A stretch of DNA of 64,000 nucleotides, taken from UBA7985 sp002711265. GTDB lineage: Bacteria; Pseudomonadota; Alphaproteobacteria; UBA7985. The stretch's first letter is position 1, and the number at the start of each line of letters is the position of its first letter. The stretch spans positions 24,007-88,006 of the forward strand of contig CBFIBS010000013.1 of NCBI GenBank assembly GCA_965660945.1, written 5' to 3'. The notes under the pieces were generated by a model. The model had not been told where the DNA came from and ran no database searches. It was given only the letters and a program-made list of their open reading frames with translations. Shown one piece after another: positions 18,501-27,014 of the stretch. A program made the position numbers and the translations under genes.

Positions 18501-19082
18501 TTGTCTGGACTAAAGAAGACTTTCGAAGGCTCGGTAACCTTCCTCGGGGTTAACAGCTCGCTGGATCAGGATCTGGTCTCCGCCGCGCTATCGGAGGTGC
18601 AGATGACCTTCGCTGGCTTTGAGGGCGAGGACCATGGCGGGCTGACCCGTTCAGCCTGTTCCCGGCTCAGAAACGTTCACCCCAAGGGGACGCCGCTCAA
18701 GAACCAGCGCCAGCTGACCGTGCTCAGCGTCGAAGAAATGGCAGAGACAGCCGACAGCATGGGCATCGACACCGGTATTCAGCCCGAATGGGTCGGTGCC
18801 AATCTCGTGCTCTCGGGCATACCGAGCCTTTCGCTGCTGCCACCTGGTTCGCGGCTGCAGTTCCCGGACGGGGGCACCATCGTCGTCGATCTGGAAAACG
18901 CGCCCTGCAAATTTCCCGCGGAGATCATCGAGGGCCACCATCCGGGCAAGGGCATGTCCTACCCGACAGCAGCCAAGGGCAAGCGCGGTTTCACCGCCTT
19001 TGTCGAGCGCGAAGGCCGGGTCCGTCTGGGCGACCATGTTGCGGTCTTTTTCCCGACGCAAAAAAAGCACCCGGCCCTCTGA
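18501..19082 (+). CDS. MOSC domain protein
   Basis: MOSC domains resemble the C-terminal domain of molybdenum-cofactor sulfurase and bind sulfur or molybdopterin-linked groups; stand-alone members mostly have unknown substrates. The protein has 193 residues: DHGGLTR, then GANLVLSGIPSLSLLPPGS, and LENAPCKFP, which holds the conserved Cys. The start is TTG 18501, 7 bases after GGAG; GTG 18465 gives 12 more Arg-rich residues but has no ribosome-binding site. It lies 100 bases before the metallopeptidase gene on the same strand. Confidence 0.85.
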   Translation: MSGLKKTFEGSVTFLGVNSSLDQDLVSAALSEVQMTFAGFEGEDHGGLTRSACSRLRNVHPKGTPLKNQRQLTVLSVEEMAETADSMGIDTGIQPEWVGANLVLSGIPSLSLLPPGSRLQFPDGGTIVVDLENAPCKFPAEIIEGHHPGKGMSYPTAAKGKRGFTAFVEREGRVRLGDHVAVFFPTQKKHPAL

Positions 19083-19183
19083 TTTGCCTTATAATGCTAC
19101 AAATGGCCATGCTTTAATCCGGATTTCCGCCGCCGGAAAACTGTCTGTTCCACGCATTCAGTTTTCAGACGAAAGAGTACCCC

Positions 19184-21376
19184 TTGAACCACAAATTTCC
19201 GACCGGAACCAAGATTGACCCTGAGGATGGATCATCCCGTCTGCCCCTGCCTGAGGCTGACCTGGGGTTGGGCCGCGCGGGTCGCGCCGTTCGTCCATTG
19301 AAGCGCCCCGGTCGAAGAGGTCTGGGGGGGGCTGGGAGCGCCCTCACCCTTGGCATAGGGCTTGGTTTCGGACTGGGTGCCAATGAATCCGCAGAAGCGC
19401 AGGCTCAGGCTCAGGTGCTTGTGCAGGGTGCCGGACAGGACGGCTTTCAGTTTGTTCCGATCGAAACTCTGGCCGTGGAGCAACTCGGCGGTGGTGCTAT
19501 CCGGGTTAGTACGCCCAGTGGCATTCAAGTGCTCGAAGCAGGGCAGTGGCTATACGCCAACGGTCAGGTGATGGCGTTGCAGTCTGTTCTCGCGCCGACC
19601 GTCAGCCTGGCAGAGGCTTGGACGGTTCAGGCTCCAACCATCGCTGCGACAACAGTGCCCATGCTGGTGCAACTTCCCACAGCGACGGCCGCGGCCGGCA
19701 CAGCCAGCACCGCCGGCCTCGCACCGGCAGCGCCCATAATCGCATCAGCCGCTGCGCCGAGCCTGACGCAAATTGGCGTTGTGGCGGGCGGCGCAACGGT
19801 CGCCAGCGCCTCGGTTTATACCGGATACCGCCTGCTCAGCCGCGATGGCGAAGCGGATAGCGTCGATAACAGTGGATCTTCTTCGGGCAGCCCGGTAGCG
19901 GGCGATACGGCGAGCAGCCGCTCCGGAAACTCCGAGCCCGAGCAACAGCTGAACCTGCCGGGCCATTCGTCTTATTTTACCGGTGATCTGCTGATTGACT
20001 CGCTGCTAAGCGAGGAGGAAAGCCACTGGGGCGGCGCCGGGCTCTACGACACCCCGGCGACTATCACTTACAGCTTTTCAAACACCGGCTCGGCGCTGTC
20101 GATACGCGAAGGCGAGACGGTCCAGCCCGTCCCGGCCTTCTTCAAAACCAAAGTCCGTGAGCAACTCGACGAGCTGGAAGCGCTGGCCAACCTGACCTTC
20201 GTTGAAATTCCCGATACCGGGAGTTTCAACGCTGCAAACGGTGAGGGTCGTGGCCATATCAATATTACCGTGACCGATGATGCCATCGGAAATTCCTATG
20301 CCGTGCTTCCGGCAGGGGCTGAACCGTGGCTGGTCGACGATCACGGCGATATCGTCTTTGATGGAGATCTGCTTCAAGACGGTTATTGGGTCGACCCCTA
20401 TCGCGGTGGAGAGATGATCCTGACCCATGAGATCCTGCACGCGCTCGGGCTGGAACACCCCTTTGAGGGCTACATGGATGCCCCCGCCTACATCGACAAT
20501 CAGTATTTCACGGCGCTGAGTTACACAGAAGTCTACGGCGATACAGTCTTCCCGGCAGCCGCGATGATCGCCGACATCGCAGCGCTTCAGCACCTGTACG
20601 GCGTCAACACAGCCACGGCGACCGGCGATGACATCTACACCTTCGACAGCCGCGAGATCTTCGTCGGCACCATCTGGGACGCAGGCGGGGTCGACACGAT
20701 CGTGCACGAAGGCGCGCGTGACGCCATCATCAACCTCTTCCCCGGGCAGGCCAGTCAGGTCGGCGCGCCGCCGTCGGAATCCAGCTCGTTTTCTGTGGAG
20801 AGCATCGGCCACGACGCCGACGATACCATCGCCTCGATATTTATCGAGAACGACAGCGACGGCTGGGCGCAGATCGCCGAAGACGGCAAATCGTTCCGGC
20901 TGGTGTTCGACCCGGACACGTCGAATGCCGATGGCGACGGTCTGATGGGCTTTTCCGTCTACTTCGAAGACGGCAGCAGCGATTCTTACGTCATCAATAA
21001 TAACAGCGTTGAGGTCGGCCTGCGCGATAACCTGCACCTTGCACAGGGCGTGGTGATCGAGAACGCCGAGGGCGGCAGCGGCGATGACCAGTTGATCGGG
21101 AACGGCTTTGCCAACGTCCTCAACGGCGGTCGCGGCGACGATCATCTAACCGGCGGTGGCGGGGCGGATATCTTCCGCTTCGAGGCTGGCTTTGGTACCG
21201 ACGTGATCCAGGATTTCCGGATCGGCGAGGACCGGCTCGAGTTCTACGGCATCGATAGCGGCACGGCTGAACTGGTCGCTGGAGACACCATCATCACGGT
21301 GGTGGGTGAAGGGACCATCACCCTCGAAGACGCAGACGTTACCGACATCATGGGCATGGACAGCCTGCTGGTTTGA
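19184..21376 (+). CDS. M10 (serralysin-like) metallopeptidase with RTX repeats
   Basis: A predicted secreted zinc endopeptidase of 730 residues. The Zn motif is HEILHALGLEH (H415, E416, H419, H425), followed by the Met-turn region FTALSYTEVYG, where the usual Met is replaced by Leu while the Tyr ligand is kept. The C-terminus has Ca-binding RTX nonapeptides (GGSGDDQLIG, GGRGDDHLTG) and an M10 C-terminal segment GTDVIQDFRIGEDRLEF, the type I secretion signal region. The N-terminal 300 residues are Ala/Gly/Thr-rich with a hydrophobic stretch at about 50-70 and match nothing I know. The start is TTG 19184 after AAAGAG; no ATG exists before residue 100. No type I transporter gene is in the window. 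The stop overlaps the next start (ATGA). Confidence 0.85.
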   Translation: MNHKFPTGTKIDPEDGSSRLPLPEADLGLGRAGRAVRPLKRPGRRGLGGAGSALTLGIGLGFGLGANESAEAQAQAQVLVQGAGQDGFQFVPIETLAVEQLGGGAIRVSTPSGIQVLEAGQWLYANGQVMALQSVLAPTVSLAEAWTVQAPTIAATTVPMLVQLPTATAAAGTASTAGLAPAAPIIASAAAPSLTQIGVVAGGATVASASVYTGYRLLSRDGEADSVDNSGSSSGSPVAGDTASSRSGNSEPEQQLNLPGHSSYFTGDLLIDSLLSEEESHWGGAGLYDTPATITYSFSNTGSALSIREGETVQPVPAFFKTKVREQLDELEALANLTFVEIPDTGSFNAANGEGRGHINITVTDDAIGNSYAVLPAGAEPWLVDDHGDIVFDGDLLQDGYWVDPYRGGEMILTHEILHALGLEHPFEGYMDAPAYIDNQYFTALSYTEVYGDTVFPAAAMIADIAALQHLYGVNTATATGDDIYTFDSREIFVGTIWDAGGVDTIVHEGARDAIINLFPGQASQVGAPPSESSSFSVESIGHDADDTIASIFIENDSDGWAQIAEDGKSFRLVFDPDTSNADGDGLMGFSVYFEDGSSDSYVINNNSVEVGLRDNLHLAQGVVIENAEGGSGDDQLIGNGFANVLNGGRGDDHLTGGGGADIFRFEAGFGTDVIQDFRIGEDRLEFYGIDSGTAELVAGDTIITVVGEGTITLEDADVTDIMGMDSLLV

Positions 21377-22353
21377 TGACAGGTCCGGTACTCTCTCCAA
21401 CGGCCGTTTCCGGCTTGATGCTGCCCCCGCTGCGTATCCGGGCGCTGTGGTTCGGGCTTGCGCTGCTTGTGTGGCTGGTTCTGGCGGTGCCGGCGTCGGC
21501 GCAGATGGTGATTTACCCCAAGACCGGGCAGCGCTTTGCCCTGCTCGGGCGGGGTGAGCCGACGGTTATCGTGCTCAACGGGCTGGCGTCATCGATCGGC
21601 GAGTGGATGCCCGTGGTGCGGCGGGTTTCGGCGCAGACCCGGGTCTTTGTCTACGAACGGCGCGGCAACGGTCGTTCGCCGGTCATCGCCAGCGCGCGCG
21701 GCTCGCGGGTAATCGCCGAAGAACTGCTGGAAATGCTCGACGACCTCAGCATCGATGGGCCTTACGTGCTGGTCGGGCACTCGCTGGGGGCGGTCTACGC
21801 CCAGACCTTTGCTCGGCTCTACCCGGATCAGGTTGCTGGCCTGCTGCTGGTCGACCCGTCGGTCGAGCAACTCGACCGCTTCATGATGGGGGAGGATGAA
21901 GAAACCACCATGCCGCCGATGACGCTGGTGTTCAGCCCCGGGGCCAAGGCGGAATTCCGTGGCCGTCGCATGGCCATCACCGACCGTGATGCAGCCCCGC
22001 CCCTGCCCGAGGGGATCCCGGTGACGGTGCTCTCCGCCGGGCGCAACATGACCGGCGGCTACAGTGAGTTGCAGGAGCAGGTAACGGCGCTGCAGTCGCT
22101 GATGGCCGCAGACAGCGACGACGGCAGGCACCTGATCGTCGAAAACTCAGGGCACAACATCCAGAAGGAGGCCCCGCACGCGATCGAGCTGGAAATCGCC
22201 AGGCTGGTCGCGATTGGCCGCTCCAAAATCTGGAACATGCCCCAGCCAGAAGATGTGGCAGACGATACCGGCGATGAGGCGGCTGAGGAATTACCGCCAG
22301 CAGAACAGACAAAAGCGCCCGGCACCGAAGGGGCGAGCGAGGCCAACGGCTGA
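21376..22353 (+). CDS. Exported alpha/beta hydrolase
   Basis: The protein has 325 residues. A hydrophobic signal or anchor at about 20-45 ends VPASAQ, so the enzyme is periplasmic or secreted. The alpha/beta-hydrolase fold is clear: oxyanion strand VIVLNGLASS, nucleophile elbow GHSLG, acid region, and C-terminal His in VENSGHNIQ. The tail of about 50 residues is acidic and disordered. ATG 21376 overlaps the stop of the metallopeptidase (ATGA), implying translational coupling. The substrate is unknown. Confidence 0.85.
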   Translation: MTGPVLSPTAVSGLMLPPLRIRALWFGLALLVWLVLAVPASAQMVIYPKTGQRFALLGRGEPTVIVLNGLASSIGEWMPVVRRVSAQTRVFVYERRGNGRSPVIASARGSRVIAEELLEMLDDLSIDGPYVLVGHSLGAVYAQTFARLYPDQVAGLLLVDPSVEQLDRFMMGEDEETTMPPMTLVFSPGAKAEFRGRRMAITDRDAAPPLPEGIPVTVLSAGRNMTGGYSELQEQVTALQSLMAADSDDGRHLIVENSGHNIQKEAPHAIELEIARLVAIGRSKIWNMPQPEDVADDTGDEAAEELPPAEQTKAPGTEGASEANG

Positions 22354-22399
22354 AGCCGTCGGCCACCGGTTTCTTGTCGCGGGTGGGCCGTCAGGCGGA

Positions 22400-23749
22400 T
22401 CAGTCTTCGGCGACTTCGTCCCGCACCCTGAACATCAGCAGCAGACCCACCAGCCAGAACACCAGAATCGGCATCATGCCGATATCCATGTTGTTGGTCA
22501 GGATGGTGACCGTGGCGACCGCAAACGGACCGAGGAAGGTCGTCGCTTTGCCGCTTAGTGCGAGAAAACCGAAGTACTCGGTGCGCTGGTTGGCCGGTGC
22601 GATCCGGGCCATGAACGAGCGACCGGCAGCCTGCACCGGGCCAACGAAGATCCCCAACGCTGCGCCGAAGCCGATGAAGGCCGTGGTCGCGGCTGCGTCG
22701 GGCAGCCAGTAAGGGGCCGTCAGACCCGGCACCCCGAGCACCAGCAGGCCGATCAGCGAGGCGACAATCACGCGCTTCGCGCCGAAGCGGTCATCGAGGT
22801 AGCCGAAGGCAAAGGCACCAATCCCGGCGGTCACGTTAAGCAGGATGCCGAACATGATGATCTGGGTCAGGTCCATGCCGTGGCGGATCGCAGCGTAGGT
22901 CGCTCCCATGGCGAACAGGGTGACCGAGCCGTCGGTAAAGATCATGCGCGCGATCAGGAACCGGCGGATGTTAGGCTGGCGTAGGATGGTCCCGCCGGTT
23001 TTGCGAACCGTGCTCAGGCCCTCGCGGATGGCCTGCCCGACCGGCAGACCCTTGCCCGGCCGGTCCGGCGTGAACAGGAACAGCGGCAGCATGAACAGGA
23101 AGAACCAGCCGGCGACGATCAGGTTGGTCATCAGCGTGGCGTTGAGCTGCGCCTCACCCTCTGAGCCCAGCACCAGCACCAGACACAGCACAAGGCTGAT
23201 CAGCCCGCCGAAATAGCCCAGCCCCCAGGCCCAGCCCGACCAGCGGCCGACCCTGTCCTTGCTGACGAGATCGGGCAGCATGGCATTGTTGAACACGATC
23301 CCGAGCTCGAAGCCTGAGTTCGCGACCGCAACCAACAGCACCGCCGGAATGATGAAAATCGGCTCGGGCCGCATGAAGAACAGCGCGACGGTGGCGATGA
23401 TACAGATCATCGAAAAGGTGAAGATCCACGGCTTGCGGCGCCCGCCAAGGTCGGCCACTGCGCCGAATATCGGCGCCAGCAGGGCGATGGAAATGGCAAT
23501 GAAGGTGGTGGAATAGCCCCACAGCGCCTGTCCCCGCGTATCGCCGAGCCGCTCCGAAAGGGTGAGATTGGCTTCCTGCTCTTCGCTCAGGCACCCTGCC
23601 CACTCCGCGGTACAGACGAGTACGTCGGCGAAGTAGATCGAGAAAATGAAGGTGATGACAATCGTGGTGAAGGCTGAATTGGCGAAGTCATAGAGCGACC
23701 AGGACCAGAGCGCGCGCGGTCCTGCTTGTTTGGTGGTCGTCGTGGTCAT
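22400..23749 (-). CDS. UMF1-type MFS transporter
   Basis: An inner-membrane major-facilitator carrier of 449 residues with about 12 hydrophobic segments. The N-terminus SWSLYDFANSAFTTIVITFI is the hallmark of the UMF1 (Atg22-like) family, whose bacterial substrates are uncharacterised. A short Cys-containing loop (VCTAEWAGCLSEEQEA) follows helix 1, as in relatives. Start ATG 23749 has GGGGAGG 8 bases upstream. It converges on the hydrolase and has no operon partner. Confidence 0.9.
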   Translation of the reverse strand: MTTTTTKQAGPRALWSWSLYDFANSAFTTIVITFIFSIYFADVLVCTAEWAGCLSEEQEANLTLSERLGDTRGQALWGYSTTFIAISIALLAPIFGAVADLGGRRKPWIFTFSMICIIATVALFFMRPEPIFIIPAVLLVAVANSGFELGIVFNNAMLPDLVSKDRVGRWSGWAWGLGYFGGLISLVLCLVLVLGSEGEAQLNATLMTNLIVAGWFFLFMLPLFLFTPDRPGKGLPVGQAIREGLSTVRKTGGTILRQPNIRRFLIARMIFTDGSVTLFAMGATYAAIRHGMDLTQIIMFGILLNVTAGIGAFAFGYLDDRFGAKRVIVASLIGLLVLGVPGLTAPYWLPDAAATTAFIGFGAALGIFVGPVQAAGRSFMARIAPANQRTEYFGFLALSGKATTFLGPFAVATVTILTNNMDIGMMPILVFWLVGLLLMFRVRDEVAED

Positions 23750-24052
23750 GGATCAGGCCTCCCCAAGGCTGCCGCCCGAGGGCGGAAATAGCGAACTGGC
23801 GGCACACTACACGGAAAGACGGTCTCCATAAATCACCGGATTGACCGCTGATCTGTCTGTGTTCGCCGGACTTGTCCCCAGTTGGGGCGGATATGCCCTG
23901 TTTCAGGGCTTTGGACGCCGCGCCTGCGCCCTATGGACAGGCCCTGAGTTGCTGACAGGGTCAGAGTTGTTGACCGGGCCGGAATTGCCGATAGGCTCAG
24001 CTCCATAACGACTTGCAGAACAATATGTCCTGAGCACCGGGGGAGACTGACC
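23750..24052. repeat. Promoter region with three imperfect 18-base tandem repeats
   Basis: Between the divergent UMF1 and Fe-ADH genes. Three adjacent 18-base units lie at 23946-23963, 23964-23981 and 23982-23999, sharing the pattern GARTTGYYGAYRGGNYNR. They end 53 bases before the Fe-ADH start codon, where an activator or repressor array could sit. No gene is visible. Confidence 0.6.
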
Positions 24053-25234
24053 ATGTTCGTGCCTGACCTGAACCAATCCTACGACTGGTCCTTTCCGATC
24101 CCGCTGCTCTATGGGCCGGGCCGGCTGGCCGAGCTGGGGGCGCTGTGCCAGTGCCACGGGGTGACCAATGCCCTGATTGTCACCGACCGCGCCAGCCGTG
24201 ATCTCCCCTTTGTGCAGGGTGCGCTGGATGCGCTGGCAGCGACGGGTCTCAAGGGCGCTGTGTTCAGCGATGTGGCCCCCAACCCGACCGATCAGAACGC
24301 TGAAGACGGATTGGCTGCCTATCGGGCCGGTGGTCACGACGGGGTGGTGGCGATCGGGGGTGGCAGCGGCATGGACGCGGGCAAGGCGATCAGCCTGCTG
24401 GCGGGCAAGGCCGGGGACATCTGGCGCTTTGACTATGATCTGGAGGTCGATGACAGCCTGAGCGCGGCTGATTTTCCGCCGCTGTTCTGTATTCCGACCA
24501 CCTCGGGCACCGGGGCCGAGAGCGAGAGCACGGCGATGGTGATCGACACCAAGGCGCTGACCAAGCGCTGCATCTGGCACCCAACCCACCATCCGCGCGC
24601 TGCGATTCTCGACCCCTTGGTGACAGTGGGCCTGCCGCCTAAGCTGACCGCCTGGACCGGCATCGACGCGCTGGTGCACGCGATCGAGGCCTATTGCGTG
24701 CCGGACTTCAACCCGCTGTGTGACGGCATGGCGCTGCAGGGGCTGGAGCTGGTTTCCGCGGGTCTGCCGCAGGTGATGCAGGACCCCGCGTCCATCCCGG
24801 CACGCGGAACCATGATTGTCGGCTCCTGTCTGGCGGGGATCGCCTTTCTCAAGGGGCTGGGTCTGGTGCACTCCATCAGCCATATGGTCGGCGCAGAGTT
24901 TGACACCCACCACGGCCTGACCAACGCTGTGCTGCTGCCGATTGTGCTCCGCTTTAACGAGGCTGCAATCGCCGCAAAGGTCCGGCCTATGAGCCAGGCC
25001 ATGGGGCTGGAAACCACTGATTTTGAGAGCTTTTACGCGGCCGTCTGTGCCTTGCTCGACGACTGCGATATCCCGCGTTCACTGGCTGATATCGGGGTTG
25101 AGACCGACGAGGCCGGCATCCAGCGCCTTGCCGCCAAAGCGGTGCGGGATGCGGCCACGGGCACCAATGCGGCCGAAGCCGGTGTGCCGGAGATTGCCGA
25201 CCTGATCCGCCGCTCGCTGGTCGCAGCGCGCTAA
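24053..25234 (+). CDS. Iron-containing (group III) alcohol dehydrogenase
   Basis: An NAD(P)-dependent alcohol/aldehyde oxidoreductase of 393 residues, the usual length. The nucleotide-binding GGGSGMDAGKA is at 102-112 and PTTSGTGAE at about 148-156. Metal ligands are D205 and H209 in GIDALVHAIEAY, H277 in HSISHMVG and H287 in THHGLTNA. Start ATG 24053 follows GGGGGAG. The amidase is 125 bases downstream, so the two may work in one pathway (inference). Confidence 0.93.
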   Translation: MFVPDLNQSYDWSFPIPLLYGPGRLAELGALCQCHGVTNALIVTDRASRDLPFVQGALDALAATGLKGAVFSDVAPNPTDQNAEDGLAAYRAGGHDGVVAIGGGSGMDAGKAISLLAGKAGDIWRFDYDLEVDDSLSAADFPPLFCIPTTSGTGAESESTAMVIDTKALTKRCIWHPTHHPRAAILDPLVTVGLPPKLTAWTGIDALVHAIEAYCVPDFNPLCDGMALQGLELVSAGLPQVMQDPASIPARGTMIVGSCLAGIAFLKGLGLVHSISHMVGAEFDTHHGLTNAVLLPIVLRFNEAAIAAKVRPMSQAMGLETTDFESFYAAVCALLDDCDIPRSLADIGVETDEAGIQRLAAKAVRDAATGTNAAEAGVPEIADLIRRSLVAAR

Positions 25235-25301
25235 GAGAAACCCGATGGCCGCCGCCACCCTCGATGGACCTGGGGAAGAGGGGGCGGGGGAGACCCGGTG
25301 A

Positions 25302-25342
25302 CTGAACCCCGGGCCTGAACCCTGGGCCTGAACCCCGTGGGC
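25302..25342. repeat. Three 13-base tandem repeats before amidase
   Basis: Units ctgaaccccgggc (25302-25314), ctgaaccctgggc (25315-25327) and a third at 25328-25342 with a 2-base insertion, immediately upstream of the amidase ribosome-binding site. This could be slippage or a small regulatory array. Confidence 0.6.
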
Positions 25343-25359
25343 GCGAAAGGAATACCGCT

Positions 25360-26793
25360 ATGGATGCTACCGAGCTGAGTTTTCTGTCTGCGCGGGACGT
25401 GCTTGCCCGCTTCCGGGACAAAAGCCTGTCGCCGGTCGACTATTTGGACGTGCTGATCGCCCGCACGAACGCCATCAACCCAGCGATCAACGCCTATACC
25501 GAGACCTTCTTCGACGAAGCCCGGCAGCAGGCGAAGGCGGCCGCCGAACGCTATGCCGCCGGCACCGCCCGGGCGCTGGAGGGCTTGCCGGTCGCGATCA
25601 AGGATGTGCATCGCATGGCCGGGCGCAGGACCACCCAGGGTTCACTGACGCTCAAGGACAACATCGATACCGAGACCGACCCGATGATCGAACGGCTGGA
25701 GGCCGCCGGCGCGATCTTCCATGCCCGGACGACGACGCCAGAATTCTGCCTGTCGGCGGTCTGCAATTCACACCTGTGGGGCGTAACCCGAAACCCCTTC
25801 AACCTCGATTTCGGCCCCGGGGGGTCCTCGGGCGGGTCTGCAGCTGCGCTCGCGGCCGGGTTGACCCCGCTGGCGACCGGGACCGATATCGGTGGGTCGA
25901 TCCGCATCCCGGCAAGCTGCTGCGGGTTGGCGGGGTACAAGCCGCCCCACGGCCGCAATCCCGATGGTCCGCCGGCCAACTTCGACCGCTACAACCACTG
26001 TGGTTTTCTTGCACGCGACGTCGGCGACATCGCGCTGGGCCAGAACATCGTCTCCGGCCCGCACCCGCTCGACCACGACAGCCTGCCCGACCGGATCGAA
26101 CTGGCCGAGGCTCGTCCGCCCGCCAGGCTGCGCGTGGCCTGGTCCATGGATCTGGGTTACGTGCCGATCGAGGATGAGGTGCGCCAGAACACGTACGCAG
26201 CGCTGGAGGCCCTGCGCGCAGCGGGCTGCACGGTCGAGGAGGTCGATCTGGGCTGGGGCAGCTGGGTCGATGAGGCCGCCATGAGCTGGTACGCCGCCAT
26301 GCACTTCGGCCGCGCCGCGCTATGGGCAGCGGAGCAGGGTCAGCGCGACCAGCTGACCGACTACGGCCGTCTGGCCGCTGATATTGCCGCGCGGCTGGGA
26401 CCGGACGACGTTGCGCGCTCTTGGGAAGGGCAGCACCGCATGTATCAGAGCCTTGGGCCCGTGCTGGCCGACTACGACGTCCTGCTGTGCCCGACGCTGT
26501 CGATCGGTGCTGTACGGACCGACCACGATGCCACCAACCCGGCTTTCGAGGTCGCGGGCACACCCGTCGACGGCGAGTACGGCTGGCTGCTGACCCACCA
26601 GTTCAACATGCAGTACAACTGCCCGGTGATAACGCTGCCCTCGGGGCGGGACCGACATGGCGTGCCGACAGGCATCCAGCTTGTTACCCGGCCCTTCGAC
26701 GATGCGGGACTGTTCGAGGCGGCCTATACCTACGAGCACGCCATGCCCGGCGCGTTTCTGCCCCGGACCGAGCTGCCCGCCATCGCGCGCTAG
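25360..26793 (+). CDS. Amidase signature family hydrolase
   Basis: It hydrolyses an amide (substrate unknown), probably in the cytoplasm. The protein has 477 residues with the Ser-cisSer-Lys triad: Lys in VAIKDVHRM, cis-Ser in TDIGGSIRIPAS and nucleophile Ser region GPGGSSGGSAAA. The segment QYNCPVITLPSG near the end is typical. Start ATG 25360 follows AAAGGAAT. It sits between Fe-ADH and a betaine-type ABC system, so an N-acylated or amidated amine is conceivable, but nothing in the sequence proves it. Confidence 0.92.
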   Translation: MDATELSFLSARDVLARFRDKSLSPVDYLDVLIARTNAINPAINAYTETFFDEARQQAKAAAERYAAGTARALEGLPVAIKDVHRMAGRRTTQGSLTLKDNIDTETDPMIERLEAAGAIFHARTTTPEFCLSAVCNSHLWGVTRNPFNLDFGPGGSSGGSAAALAAGLTPLATGTDIGGSIRIPASCCGLAGYKPPHGRNPDGPPANFDRYNHCGFLARDVGDIALGQNIVSGPHPLDHDSLPDRIELAEARPPARLRVAWSMDLGYVPIEDEVRQNTYAALEALRAAGCTVEEVDLGWGSWVDEAAMSWYAAMHFGRAALWAAEQGQRDQLTDYGRLAADIAARLGPDDVARSWEGQHRMYQSLGPVLADYDVLLCPTLSIGAVRTDHDATNPAFEVAGTPVDGEYGWLLTHQFNMQYNCPVITLPSGRDRHGVPTGIQLVTRPFDDAGLFEAAYTYEHAMPGAFLPRTELPAIAR

Positions 26794-27014
26794 CCCGGCC
26801 CCCTCAAGCTGCACCGGGGAAACCGGCCTGCGCAACGCGGATCGAAAGCGGGTGGCAAAGTCGCAGTCAGCCCGCCTCGGATGCTGCCTGTTTGGTGCGA
26901 TTTCGCCGTTTTTGCCATGAAGACCCTTTCGCGGTCGGTGTGGTTCTGCTTTTCTGCATATGAATGAGCCTCTGCCCCTCGGGGCGCGCTGATTATCTGG
27001 GAGGAGACTGGATC

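Noticed and set aside
20078..21145. Minus-strand frame of 355 codons
   Set aside because: Antisense of the metallopeptidase; no family features and no ribosome-binding site.
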